40,411 nucleotides of DNA from Gracilibacillus oryzae (GCF_009498735.1 NZ_ML762445.1:11632-52042), one strand, 5' to 3'; shown: positions 7,821 to 16,485, counted from the stretch's first letter. Notes: generated by a model from the letters alone, not told the origin. Translations and numbers: made by a program.

Positions 7821-8900
7821 ATGTCTAATAAAGTGAAGGTAGCAATTATTGGATGCGGTGGAATAGCAAATGGTAAACATATGCCAAGTTTAAGAAAACT
7901 GGATCAAGTAGAGTTAGTGGCATTTTGTGATATTGAAGTACACAAAGCGGAAAAGGCAGCAAACGACTATGGTCCCCAAGAGGCAAAGGTATATGAGGAT
8001 TATAAATCGTTGCTTGAAGATTCGGAAATCCAAGTGGTTCATGTGTGTACACCAAATCATGTGCATGCGGATATCACAGTAGCAGCATTAGAGGCGGGAA
8101 AACATGTTATGTGTGAAAAGCCAATGGCTAAAACATCTGATGAAGCACGGCGAATGGTCGATGCTGCTAATAGAACCGGTAAGAAATTAACGATTGGCTA
8201 TAACAACCGGTTTAGACAGGATAGCCAGTATTTACACCAAGTTTGTGAACGTGGTGATTTGGGAGAAGTATATTTCGCTAAAGCACATGCGATTCGCCGC
8301 CGGGCTGTGCCAACATGGGGAGTTTTCCTTGATGAGGAAAAACAAGGAGGTGGCCCGTTAATTGACATTGGTACACATGCACTTGATTTAACGCTTTGGA
8401 TGATGAATAACTACAAGCCAAAAGCTGTATTTGGAACAACGTATCATAAATTAGGGAAAAAGAAGAATGCTGCTAATGCATGGGGGTCCTGGGACCCTGA
8501 GAAGTTTACCGTAGAAGATTCAGCTTTTGGTTTTATTACGATGGAAAATGGAGCAACAATCGTATTGGAGTCAAGTTGGGCCCTCAATACGCTAGATGAG
8601 GATGAAGCCAAGTGTTCATTAAGTGGAACAGAGGGCGGAGCAGATATGAAAGAGGGACTTCGTATAAACGGTGAGAACTTTGGTAAATTGTATGAAACGA
8701 ATGTTGAATTGGGTGCTGGCGGGGTTGCTTTCTATGACGGAAAAACAGAAAGTGATGCTGATCTGGAAGCACGTTTGTGGATACAAAGCATTGTAAATGA
8801 TACCGAACCTGTCGTGAAGCCGGAGGAAGCCTTTGTAGTTACACAGATATTAGAGGCAATCTATGAATCTGCTAAAACCGGGAAAGCAGTTTACTTATAA
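7821..8900 (+). CDS. Gfo/Idh/MocA family NAD(P)-dependent sugar oxidoreductase 1
   Basis: A 359-residue oxidoreductase with an N-terminal Rossmann fold (GCGGIANGKH, residues 11-20), the family lysine in CEKP (Lys100), and the catalytic pair in DIGTHALDL (Asp182 and His186). The C-terminal alpha/beta domain carries the sugar pocket. It oxidises or reduces a sugar hydroxyl/keto group with a nicotinamide cofactor in the cytoplasm. It starts 22 bases after the TIM-barrel gene, with a G-rich ribosome site. The intact Lys/Asp/His set suggests an active dehydrogenase, possibly the step that makes the keto-glycoside cleaved by the neighbouring enzyme. Confidence 0.85.
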   Translation: MSNKVKVAIIGCGGIANGKHMPSLRKLDQVELVAFCDIEVHKAEKAANDYGPQEAKVYEDYKSLLEDSEIQVVHVCTPNHVHADITVAALEAGKHVMCEKPMAKTSDEARRMVDAANRTGKKLTIGYNNRFRQDSQYLHQVCERGDLGEVYFAKAHAIRRRAVPTWGVFLDEEKQGGGPLIDIGTHALDLTLWMMNNYKPKAVFGTTYHKLGKKKNAANAWGSWDPEKFTVEDSAFGFITMENGATIVLESSWALNTLDEDEAKCSLSGTEGGADMKEGLRINGENFGKLYETNVELGAGGVAFYDGKTESDADLEARLWIQSIVNDTEPVVKPEEAFVVTQILEAIYESAKTGKAVYL

Positions 8901-9103
8901 TTTCTGATATCAAACCTTGAGCAGATATCAATCAACAGGACGCACACTGGTTAAATAATTGATGATTATACAAGGTTGTTTTACTGAGAATGAAGGATTT
9001 TTTTCTCATTTAGATCTATCTAGTTACAGAAAAAACCCATGTCAATTTTCTAATCTAGAGCAAAAACCTGTAAGAAAACAGCTTATATAAAAGAAGGAGT
9101 TTA

Positions 9104-10192
9104 ATGATGACGCAAATCTTAAATATTGGAATTATAGGTAGTGGAGGGATTGCAGCTGCTCATGCTAGAGCATACCTTGACATGAATGATGTTAAGATTG
9201 CTGGGGTAGCGGATGTAATTCCTGGTAAAGCAGAGGAGTTTATCAAACGACTGGGATTAGAAGGTGCACAAGCGTTTGACGATCATAAAGATCTATTAGA
9301 ATTGGATCTTGACGGCGTCAGTATCTGTACACCAAATGTCGCCCATCATCGCACCAGTGTCGATTCCTTATTGGCAGATAAACATGTACTTGTTGAAAAG
9401 CCGTTAGCAGTAACGCTAGACCAAGGAGTTGAAATGGTGCAAGTTGCTAAACAACAACAGAAGATTCTAACAGTGGGCTTCCAACCTAGATATGATCCTA
9501 ATATGCAGGCGGTAAAAGATATTGTGAGATCTGGAGAATTAGGGAATGTTTACTATGCACAGACAGGCGGGGGACGTCGTCGTGGAATGCCTGGTGGTAC
9601 GTTTGTAAATAAAGGCTTAGCTGGTGCGGGCGCTATGGCAGACATTGGATGTTACTCCTTGGACTTAGTCCTGAATGCATTAGGTTATCCGAAGCCGCTT
9701 ACGGTATCTGCCTTTACTTCCAACCACTTTGGAACAAACTCAATCTATCATCCTGAAGCAGACAAATTCGAAGTAGAAGATTTTGGTGTTGCCATGATTC
9801 GATTAGAAGGCGGAAAAGTTCTAAACTTTAAGATATCATGGGCGATGCATATGGATTCGCTTGGACCAACATTATTTCTTGGTACAGATGGTGGCCTGAA
9901 ACTAACACCAGCCGGAAGTGGACCGTGGAGTGGTGTCTGGGATGGAGGCATTGGTTCTATTAGTATGTATCATGACATAAATAATCATCATGTAGATACA
10001 ACAATTCCAGTACAAACGCACACAATTGATATATTCAAGGCAAAAGTTCGGGATTTTGTAGTTGCTATTAAAGAAGGTAAGCCTGCCCCTATCCCTGGGG
10101 AAGAAATCCTTATTAATCAGGCAATTATTGATGGTATTTTACGATCATCTGAAATAGGGAAAGAAGTAGACATTCATATCCCTGTAATTTAA
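9104..10192 (+). CDS. Gfo/Idh/MocA family oxidoreductase 2, GFOR-like active site
   Basis: A second, clearly different member of 362 residues. The Rossmann motif is GSGGIAAAHA (residues 12-21) and the EKP motif sits at 98-100. Where the first enzyme has DIGTH, this one has DIGCY (Asp180, Tyr184): a tyrosine replaces the catalytic histidine, as in the glucose-fructose oxidoreductase and dimeric dihydrodiol dehydrogenase branches. Two ATGs (9104 and 9107) follow a GAAGGAG site; 9107 has the better spacing. A 203-base gap before it holds weak hairpins (for example TGATATC at 8905 with GATATCA at 8924) but no clear terminator, so cotranscription is likely. It may reduce the product released by the TIM-barrel step; this is inference. 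Confidence 0.85.
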   Translation: MMTQILNIGIIGSGGIAAAHARAYLDMNDVKIAGVADVIPGKAEEFIKRLGLEGAQAFDDHKDLLELDLDGVSICTPNVAHHRTSVDSLLADKHVLVEKPLAVTLDQGVEMVQVAKQQQKILTVGFQPRYDPNMQAVKDIVRSGELGNVYYAQTGGGRRRGMPGGTFVNKGLAGAGAMADIGCYSLDLVLNALGYPKPLTVSAFTSNHFGTNSIYHPEADKFEVEDFGVAMIRLEGGKVLNFKISWAMHMDSLGPTLFLGTDGGLKLTPAGSGPWSGVWDGGIGSISMYHDINNHHVDTTIPVQTHTIDIFKAKVRDFVVAIKEGKPAPIPGEEILINQAIIDGILRSSEIGKEVDIHIPVI

Positions 10193-10203
10193 ATAGTAGT
10201 AAA

Positions 10204-10402
10204 GGCTTGGGACAAAAGAGGGCTTCTCCTATTAGTTGGGGAAATCACATCTGCGGAAATTGCTACATCTGAGGGAGGAGCTCTATCTGAAAAATCCCAT
10301 AAACTTATCGCACGTAGCAAAATTCCTTTTCTCTTTCGAGGAATTGCGCACGTGGTAGTGGAAGCTGCATCCTTGGAAAGGGAAGCTTCTATGGCAGTGA
10401 TC
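10204..10402. repeat. Dispersed intergenic repeat, variant (copy C)
   Basis: The segment between oxidoreductase 2 and the YesL-like gene begins GGCTTGGGACAAAAG, close to the ends of the repeats at 4911-5060 and 23073-23262, and contains the hairpin ATTCCT...AGGAAT near 10321-10345. A minus-strand open frame (10189-10404) covers it but has no plausible ribosome site or domain, so it is read as part of the repeat rather than a gene. The right boundary is uncertain because no matching inverted end is clear. Confidence 0.4.
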
Positions 10403-10436
10403 AATTAGTTCTCTACAATGAAAGGGTGGGTTTAGT

Positions 10437-11126
10437 ATGGAACTTGATGGTTTGACAGGCAAAGTCTATAAAATAACCGATTGGGTCATGACTGTGGCTA
10501 TAGCTAATCTTTTTTGGTTTCTATTTAATTTACCTATCGTTTATTTTTCGATAGCTATGCTGTTAGTAGATAATAGTAATGAGTGGATAGCATTGTTGAT
10601 TCTTATCGTATTCTTTGCACCTTTTGTGTTTTTTCCGTCAACGACAGCAATGTTTGCTATTATTAGAAATAGAATTATGAATATTGAGGAAAATAAGAAC
10701 TTATTTCGGTCATTTATTAGTCATTATAAAGCAAATTATGTAAGAAGCATGCTCGGTGGACTTATTTTGTGTGCCTCGTGGGTTATTTTAGCTGTTGATT
10801 ACTATTTTTTCACGGAACATGTAAGTCAACTGTTTAGTTACATATTTATAATTTTTGCGTTCTTCTTATTGGTTTGTACACTTCACTTCTTCTCTGTCAC
10901 TGTCCATATGCATTCAGGGCTATTAGTAGCATTAAAAAACGCTATATTAATTACACTTGGGAATCCGTTGCTTACTTTGGGCATTGGATTACTCAGTGGA
11001 TTGATTATTTATGGAAGTTTTCATATCACGACGTTTTTGATACCATTTTTTATGGGATCTATCATAGCCTATGCCTCTTATCTGGGCTTTTTTAAGTTTT
11101 TCTCAAAGGTCCAATCTTTACAATAG
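10437..11126 (+). CDS. DUF624 family membrane protein, YesL-like
   Basis: A 229-residue integral membrane protein with about five hydrophobic segments. The N-terminal FWFLFNLPIVYF and the following FAPFVFFPSTTAMFAIIRN are hallmarks of DUF624 (PF04854; YesL of B. subtilis). Members accompany sugar-uptake loci, but their biochemical role is unknown. A paralogue with the same motifs lies at 31541 in the second sugar locus. It begins with ATG after AAAGGGTGG and is probably the last gene of this sugar operon. Confidence 0.85.
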   Translation: MELDGLTGKVYKITDWVMTVAIANLFWFLFNLPIVYFSIAMLLVDNSNEWIALLILIVFFAPFVFFPSTTAMFAIIRNRIMNIEENKNLFRSFISHYKANYVRSMLGGLILCASWVILAVDYYFFTEHVSQLFSYIFIIFAFFLLVCTLHFFSVTVHMHSGLLVALKNAILITLGNPLLTLGIGLLSGLIIYGSFHITTFLIPFFMGSIIAYASYLGFFKFFSKVQSLQ

Positions 11127-11209
11127 CTATAACTTAATAGGCGGAAAGAGATAACTAGCGATGTGTGGCGCTATTATTAAATGGAGAAATTAAATTTGAG
11201 GTGATATAG

Positions 11210-12073
11210 GTGAGAAGTAAGCAAGAAATGATGGACTTAGGAATGAATTTTGCCCGTAATTGTGAAAAGGTGAGAATTTTCACCTTGGAAGGATCGCTGA
11301 CAAACCCTAATATACCGAAAGACGAATTTCAAGATTATGATTTTAGTTATTTTGTAACAGATCTGCAATCTTTTAAAAGGAATGATGATTGGCTGGGTTA
11401 TTTTGGTGAGAGAATTATCATGCAAAAACCAGAAGCAATGGAATTGTTCCCGCCAGAATTGGGTAATTGGTTCTCGTATTTAATGCTTTTTGAAGACGGA
11501 ACCAAAATAGACCTAACGTTAATTCCGTTGGAAGAATATGAAGACTATTTTAAAAAATCCGATGGCTTAGTTGAAGTATTGTTAGACAAAGACAATCTAA
11601 TCCAAAATCCAAGCATCCCAACAGACAGCATGTATCACATTCAGAAGCCGAGTTATCAATCATTTGATGACTGCTGTAATGAGTTTTGGTGGACGGCTAC
11701 CTATGTTGCAAAGGGTCTTGCTAGAAAAGAGATTCTATTCGCGATTGATATAATGAACGGCGTTTTCCGCCCTAATTTGCTTACCATGTTACGTTGGAAG
11801 GTTGGATTGGATACGGAATTTTCACTAAGTCTAGGCAAATCAGATAAATTTTTAAAAAACTACATTCCTGATACTACATGGAATACGTTATTATCCACCT
11901 ATCGTATGGGTTCCTACAAGGAAATGTGGGAAGCGCTGTATAGATGTATTCGGTTATTTAGAGAAACTGCATACCATATCGCAGGAGCGCTTGGTTACAG
12001 TTATCCTGACTACGATGAGAAAGTGAGCAAGTATATAGATAGTATTCGGAAAAAATATGCACAATCTACTTGA
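11210..12073 (+). CDS. Aminoglycoside 6-adenylyltransferase family protein, ANT(6)/AadK-like
   Basis: A 287-residue protein that matches the streptomycin adenylyltransferase family (PF04439) along its whole length, from MRSKQEMMDL through PKDEFQDYDFSYFVTD. It would transfer AMP to streptomycin. The catalytic aspartates are present: Asp42 and Asp44 in QDYD and Asp101 in KIDLTLIP. Odd point: the nucleotide-binding GSR common in the family reads GSL (residues 28-30). Translation starts at GTG 11210 behind GAGGTGAT, an excellent ribosome site. A terminator follows at 12128. It sits between the sugar operon and its regulator. Chromosomal AadK-type genes are common in Bacillus; activity and resistance cannot be concluded from sequence alone. 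Confidence 0.8.
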   Translation: MRSKQEMMDLGMNFARNCEKVRIFTLEGSLTNPNIPKDEFQDYDFSYFVTDLQSFKRNDDWLGYFGERIIMQKPEAMELFPPELGNWFSYLMLFEDGTKIDLTLIPLEEYEDYFKKSDGLVEVLLDKDNLIQNPSIPTDSMYHIQKPSYQSFDDCCNEFWWTATYVAKGLARKEILFAIDIMNGVFRPNLLTMLRWKVGLDTEFSLSLGKSDKFLKNYIPDTTWNTLLSTYRMGSYKEMWEALYRCIRLFRETAYHIAGALGYSYPDYDEKVSKYIDSIRKKYAQST

Positions 12074-12127
12074 ATGCGGTGAGAAATAGCATCTGAAAGT
12101 AATTTACAGGTAATTATTGTATTGCTC

Positions 12128-12161
12128 AAAAGGTTAGTCAAAAGTCTGATTAACCTTTTTT
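12128..12161 (+). terminator. Intrinsic terminator after the ANT(6)-like gene
   Basis: AAAAGGTTAGTC (12128-12139) pairs with GATTAACCTTTT (12148-12159) with one mismatch, around an 8-base loop, and is followed by more T residues. It ends plus-strand transcription 54 bases past the stop codon. Confidence 0.75.
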
Positions 12162-12427
12162 CAGTAGAAATAGTTTTATATGAGGCAGCGACTACTCCTG
12201 CGATTTATATTGAATTTTCCATGCTCACTGCACCACTGAAATCTAAAGGTGAACATCATCCTTATGCAAATTCTGCCAAGTTTCCTAACTATAATATTCT
12301 TCTATTATGGCCAGACTCTTTATAACATTGACCAACAAATAATCCTAGTTAAATATTACTGCTAATTTTTTGTTATAATCGATATATAATAATATATCAA
12401 AATTTGCTTCTAGATAGAGGTGGCTTA
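12162..12427 (+). promoter_or_regulatory. Spacer with probable promoter and palindrome of the GntR-LacI gene
   Basis: No gene is supported in this stretch. TATAAT (12374-12379) is a good -10, without a good -35. GATATAT (12381-12387) and ATATATC (12392-12398) form a perfect inverted repeat right after it, well placed for autoregulation. The repeat is pure A/T plus one G/C pair, so it may be chance. Confidence 0.35.
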
Positions 12428-13537
12428 ATGAAGTCTTTATATGAACAAGTTTATGAATCTTTAAAGGAAGAAATAATTTCAGCTAAATATAAAATCGGTG
12501 ATAAGATTCCATCCGAAAATGAATTAGCTGAGGCTTTTCAAGTTAGTAGAATAACCAGTAAGAAAGCCTTAGAAATGCTTGTTAACGAAGGTTTTGTTTA
12601 CCGGCAACGAGGTAAAGGTACGTTTGTAGCGAAACAAAGAAGTGATAACAAGGGGATCAATCATTCTTTGAAAATGGAAAAACCCTTATTTGGATTAATC
12701 ATAACTTCTTTCACCGATAGTTTTGGCAGCGGTTTAATTCATTATATAGAAGAAGAATCTGATGGTAAATGTTTTATTGTATTGAAACGTTCTCAAGGGG
12801 ATCCAGAGCGAGAGGAACGTATCGTAAAAGAGTTACTGGATTACGGGGTTGATGGCTTAATCATATATCCTGCTCACTCTGAACATTATAGTTCAGAAAT
12901 ACTGAAAATGGTTGTTAATAAATTTCCATTAGTATTGATTGACCGTATTTTTAAAGGTTTGGGTGCAACATCTGTAGCAACTGATAATCAGGAAGCAGCA
13001 CTAAAAGGGGTTAATTATCTTTTCGAGATTGGACATGAACAAATCGGAGTACTTATGCCTGTGGATTATGAGATGACATCGATAGAGGACAGGTTAACCG
13101 GAATTGTTAACGCGTATGCGGATAAGCAAGTGAAAGTTAATAGAGATCTGTGGTGTTATCATATTAAAAGTACCTTGCCAATTCCAAAGGCAACGGGAGA
13201 AGAAGATGTTGAAGTAATAAAAGAGCACATTAGAACTAATCCCAAAATGACAGCACTATTCGCATTGGAATATAATATTGCTATTTTAGCAAAAACTGCT
13301 GTAGAGCAATTAGGGATGAAAGTGCCAGAAGATATGTCTATTATCTGCTTTGATAGTCCCCCGCAATATGACTTAGAATGGAGATTCACCCACTTAAAGC
13401 AGAATGAAGAGGAGCTGGGCAGGGTGGCAATAAACAGATTGCTTCATATGTATCAAGAAAATAATGAGATTGAAAAAGATCGTGTTTCTGCAATGTTAAA
13501 AATTGGCAATTCAACTAAACCATTGAAAATAAAATAA
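12428..13537 (+). CDS. GntR-LacI chimeric transcriptional regulator (AraR-like)
   Basis: A 369-residue regulator. Residues 1-70 form a GntR-type winged helix (IPSENELAEAFQVSRITSKKA, then RQRGKGTFVA). Residues from about 85 form a LacI/periplasmic-binding-type sensor, seen in LFGLIITSFTDSFG, GHEQIGVLMP and the late dimer helix LGRVAINRLL. This domain order is that of AraR. The frame opens earlier at 12404, but ATG 12428 begins the conserved MKSLYEQVYESLK and follows AGAGGTGG, so it is preferred. It probably senses the imported sugar and controls the 3225-3240 operator upstream of the binding-protein gene; that link is inferred from proximity. Confidence 0.85.
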   Translation: MKSLYEQVYESLKEEIISAKYKIGDKIPSENELAEAFQVSRITSKKALEMLVNEGFVYRQRGKGTFVAKQRSDNKGINHSLKMEKPLFGLIITSFTDSFGSGLIHYIEEESDGKCFIVLKRSQGDPEREERIVKELLDYGVDGLIIYPAHSEHYSSEILKMVVNKFPLVLIDRIFKGLGATSVATDNQEAALKGVNYLFEIGHEQIGVLMPVDYEMTSIEDRLTGIVNAYADKQVKVNRDLWCYHIKSTLPIPKATGEEDVEVIKEHIRTNPKMTALFALEYNIAILAKTAVEQLGMKVPEDMSIICFDSPPQYDLEWRFTHLKQNEEELGRVAINRLLHMYQENNEIEKDRVSAMLKIGNSTKPLKIK

Positions 13538-13640
13538 CGAGGTTTGGCCGATTGCAGAGGAGCTTGTGCAATAATACTCCGCTGTCCCAATGAGAGTTGA
13601 TGTACTAATCGGAACAGAACAAGGAGTGATTTCTCTAATT

Positions 13641-13677
13641 GAAAAGAGCATCGTTCAAGTGTGACGACGCTCTTTTC
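13641..13677. terminator. Bidirectional terminator between convergent genes
   Basis: GAAAAGAGCATCGT (13641-13654) pairs with ACGACGCTCTTTTC (13664-13677) with one mismatch. A/T tails on both sides let it serve the GntR-LacI gene on the plus strand and the BCCT gene on the minus strand. Confidence 0.75.
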
Positions 13678-13736
13678 TTCACTATTAAATTGCCAAAGTT
13701 CCTTAGCCTGAATCTGACAAATCGAATCAATAATTT

Positions 13737-15284
13737 TTAACCAGCTGATTTGCTTTCAAATTTACTATCAGATTCTGATACTTCTTGAACTTTGTAGTAC
13801 TTTCCTTCTTCTTTCTTCATTACTTTAATAATGGATAAGCAAATAAATATTAATATTATGGTAAATGGTGTGGCAACAACAATGGATATTGTTTTTACAG
13901 CTTCCAATCCTCCGGCCAACAGAAAGACGGTTGCGGAGCCGGCCGTAATAAGTCCCCACATTATTTTCACCTTGTTGGAAGGGTTAAGATTTCCTTCCGT
14001 ACTAAGCATTCCTAACACAAAAGTTGCTGAGTCTGCTGAAGTAACAAAGTAAGAAAAAATAAGAACCATCGCTAGAATGCTTATAACCGAACCTAATGGA
14101 ATGTTATTTAAGAACGCAAATAGAGCTGAGTTCACATCAGCATTTATAATTTCTCCTAAACCAGTATTTCCTAAGTCATGAATAAGATGAATGCCGCTGC
14201 CGCCAAGAACAGAAAACCAAACAAATGATATCAATGAGGGAACAAACAGAACACCTATGATAAATTCTCTGATCGTTCTCCCTTTAGAAATTCTGGCAAT
14301 AAAAGATCCTACAAAAGGAGCCCATGTAGTCCACCAAGCCCAATAAAAGACTGTCCATGCACCAATCCAGCTATTAGCTTCACTGTTATACGGCTCCATT
14401 CGCAAACTCATGGGTAAAATGTCACCAAAGTAACTTCCTGTGGAACTGATGAACACCTCAAGAATTTGTTTTGTGGGTCCAATAAACAGAACCGCAAATG
14501 TCACTGTGAAGAAAAGTAACATATTTAAATTAGACAAATATTTTATCCCTCGATTTAATCCTGACCATGAGGACATAATAAATAATACAGTACCAATCCC
14601 TATAACTAAAAGTTGAACAGTTAAGGTGTTTGGAATATTCCATTGTGAGTTCATCCCGCTTGTGATTTGCAGGGTACTTAATCCAAAGGTACTCGCAACA
14701 CCTACTGCTGTAATAAAGACAGAGAGAATATCAATAGTTTTGCCGATAGGCCCATTAATCTTATCACCTAACAAAGGATAAAAGATGGAGCTTATGTTAC
14801 CAGGTAATTTTTTTCTAAACTGAAAATAGGCAAGCCCTAAGGCTACTAAGGCAAAAATTGCCCATGGGTGTAATCCCCAGTGGAAAAAGGTGAATTTCAT
14901 AGCAAGGCTTGCGGCTTCCGATGTGGAGCCCTCACCATAAGGGGGTGTAGTGTAGTGCATCACGGGTTCCGTTACGCCCCAAAAAACTAAGCCAACGCCC
15001 ATTCCTGCACTAAAAAGCATCGAAATCCATGATAACGTACTGTAGGCTGGTCTATCCTCATCCTTACCTAACCGGATATTTCCGTATTTTGAGAACATAA
15101 AATACAGGCAGAGAATGACAAAAAAGGTCCCGATTAAGAGATAAAACCAATTAAAATAAGTTACAGCAAAGTCCAGAAAGGCTTGTGCTTTCTGACCCAG
15201 CCATTCATTAAACACAACTCCGATAAATACAAATAATATACTTATCAATAAAGAAACACGAAGAACAATATTTTTTTTAAACAT
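13737..15284 (-). CDS. BCCT family transporter (glycine betaine/choline/carnitine type)
   Basis: A 515-residue transporter with 12 predicted membrane segments. The family signatures are clear: SWISMLFSAGMGVGLVFWGV followed by TEPVMHY, and the substrate-site segment YWAWWTTWAPFVGSFIARIS. Such carriers bring in betaine-type osmolytes with sodium (OpuD, BetL) and protect against salt stress. An AGGAGG site precedes the ATG at 15284. It is a single gene facing the GntR-LacI regulator gene. The cytoplasmic tail is short (about 25 residues after the last segment, with KKEEGKYYKVQEVSES). The exact substrate is not visible. Confidence 0.9.
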   Translation of the reverse strand: MFKKNIVLRVSLLISILFVFIGVVFNEWLGQKAQAFLDFAVTYFNWFYLLIGTFFVILCLYFMFSKYGNIRLGKDEDRPAYSTLSWISMLFSAGMGVGLVFWGVTEPVMHYTTPPYGEGSTSEAASLAMKFTFFHWGLHPWAIFALVALGLAYFQFRKKLPGNISSIFYPLLGDKINGPIGKTIDILSVFITAVGVASTFGLSTLQITSGMNSQWNIPNTLTVQLLVIGIGTVLFIMSSWSGLNRGIKYLSNLNMLLFFTVTFAVLFIGPTKQILEVFISSTGSYFGDILPMSLRMEPYNSEANSWIGAWTVFYWAWWTTWAPFVGSFIARISKGRTIREFIIGVLFVPSLISFVWFSVLGGSGIHLIHDLGNTGLGEIINADVNSALFAFLNNIPLGSVISILAMVLIFSYFVTSADSATFVLGMLSTEGNLNPSNKVKIMWGLITAGSATVFLLAGGLEAVKTISIVVATPFTIILIFICLSIIKVMKKEEGKYYKVQEVSESDSKFESKSAG

Positions 15285-15494
15285 GTAAACCTCCTATAAA
15301 AAATGCGAACCAATCAATGATAACATAAACTTGGATTAGGGTTAAGGGTTTAAGGTAAAGCATGTATTATAAAGGAGAAGGTTGTAATTGTATTCATGTT
15401 GGTACATTATTTGAGAGTTTTGCGGAGAATTTAGGGAGATATGCCATGCTAATCTGTCGTTCATTGAACAACCTGTACAAGGAAGATAAATAAA

Positions 15495-15518
15495 AAAGCA
15501 GCTAAGAAAGCTGCTTTC
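15495..15518 (-). terminator. Terminator of the small YfhE-like gene
   Basis: AAAGCAGC pairs with GCTGCTTT around TAAGAAA. Read on the minus strand the hairpin is followed by TTTTTTATTT. It lies just past the stop of the 55-residue gene. Confidence 0.75.
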
Positions 15519-15525
15519 AAATAAC

Positions 15526-15693
15526 CTATCTTTTTAAGTTAGGATTTTCATTTTTTGCTTCTGTTACTTTGGGTTTTCGATATCCTCCGGCAATATCTGC
15601 GCGTTTAAATTCTTTTGCATAAATAACTTCCTGAGCGTCAGATGGTTGATGCCCATTTCCTCCTACAGGTTGATACTGTGTTTTTTTAGACAT
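15526..15693 (-). CDS. Small conserved hydrophilic protein, possibly YfhE-like
   Basis: A 55-residue charged protein starting MSKKTQYQPVGGNGH, with the central stretch QEVIYAKEFKRADIAGGYR, which resembles the small YfhE family of Bacillus. The frame extends upstream to 15732, but ATG 15693 has AAAGGATGAG at suitable spacing; ATG 15702 is too close to the site. It has its own terminator and a sigma-B-like promoter (15735-15760), so it is monocistronic and perhaps made in general stress. The family link is from memory of the motif and is not certain; no biochemical role is known. Confidence 0.55.
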   Translation of the reverse strand: MSKKTQYQPVGGNGHQPSDAQEVIYAKEFKRADIAGGYRKPKVTEAKNENPNLKR

Positions 15694-15734
15694 AGTGCTC
15701 ATCCTTTCTATTGGAATTGGGTTATATATCATAT

Positions 15735-15760
15735 TTACCCTTTATTTCAATGTGATAAAC
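15735..15760 (-). promoter_or_regulatory. Sigma-B-like promoter of the small YfhE-like gene
   Basis: On the minus strand GTTTAT (15760-15755) is followed after 14 bases by GGGTAA (15740-15735). This is close to the sigma-B pattern GTTTAA-N(13-15)-GGGTAT and about 40 bases upstream of the ATG. Confidence 0.45.
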
Positions 15761-15828
15761 ATGGTCTTTTTTCAAAAATGGAGTTTCCTTTATTGTGAAT
15801 TTGAAATCAGACTATTAGATTTTTAATT

Positions 15829-16455
15829 TTAATAGTTTAGTTGATTTGCTTTCATAGATTTTCTGCGAGATTTTTTCGGTGACTTCGCAGCAATATATCC
15901 ACCGTCAAATAGTTTGCCAGGAATTAAGTCATACTTTTGAATGAGCTCATCTGCTTTATCCACATCACTTTCCATTAGGGCATATTGAAAAATCCTGGCT
16001 GCTGCTCTGGCATCCTCTAAGGCGTTGTGGTGATTAAATGTTATGTTTTTCCATTTGGCAAGTGTGTTCAATTTATAATTGTATAATCCAGGCCATACGA
16101 CTTTAGAGATAATAACCGTGCATAAGTAGTCTATCTCTGGGGTTTCGATTTCAAAATGATCTAAAGAATGTCTCAACACGCTCATATCAAAACTTGCATT
16201 ATGAGCTATACTGACATGATTGGTTAAATAATAGCTTAAATCATCCCAGACTTCAGAAAAAGTAGGTGCTTCCCCTACATCAGCTTCTGTTATCCCGTGA
16301 ATCATAGAATGATAGGGGTCAAACTCCATGTTTGGATTAATTAATGTATAATACTCCTCAATGATTTCCTCTTTATTAAAAACGACAACTCCCACTGCAC
16401 AAGGACTATATCGATCTTTATTAGCAGTTTCGAAGTCAATTGCTACATAATTCAA
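15829..16455 (-). CDS. DEDDh 3'-5' exonuclease, DnaQ/PolC-epsilon-like
   Basis: A 208-residue exonuclease of the DnaQ superfamily with every catalytic residue in place: Asp7 and Glu9 (IDFET, motif I), Asp90 (HNASFDMSVL, motif II), and His143 with Asp148 (HNALEDARAAA, motif III). It removes nucleotides from 3' ends with two metal ions. It is a stand-alone nuclease domain plus a basic tail (KSPKKSRRKSMKAN) that may bind nucleic acid. The start is TTG at 16455 with AAGGATG upstream. The specific substrate (DNA repair or RNA) is unknown. Confidence 0.85.
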   Translation of the reverse strand: MNYVAIDFETANKDRYSPCAVGVVVFNKEEIIEEYYTLINPNMEFDPYHSMIHGITEADVGEAPTFSEVWDDLSYYLTNHVSIAHNASFDMSVLRHSLDHFEIETPEIDYLCTVIISKVVWPGLYNYKLNTLAKWKNITFNHHNALEDARAAARIFQYALMESDVDKADELIQKYDLIPGKLFDGGYIAAKSPKKSRRKSMKANQLNY

Positions 16456-16485
16456 ATACTCACATCCTTAACCTTTTAACATTCT

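Noticed and set aside
10189-10404. Minus-strand 71-codon gene
   Set aside because: It coincides with the repeat-like segment, has no ribosome site and shows biased antisense-like composition.
12122-12325. Plus-strand 67-codon gene after the ANT(6)-like gene
   Set aside because: It runs through the terminator hairpin and has no ribosome site.
13538-13640. Fourth copy of the dispersed repeat
   Set aside because: Only a short TGTCCCAATGAGAG resemblance; ends do not match well enough.
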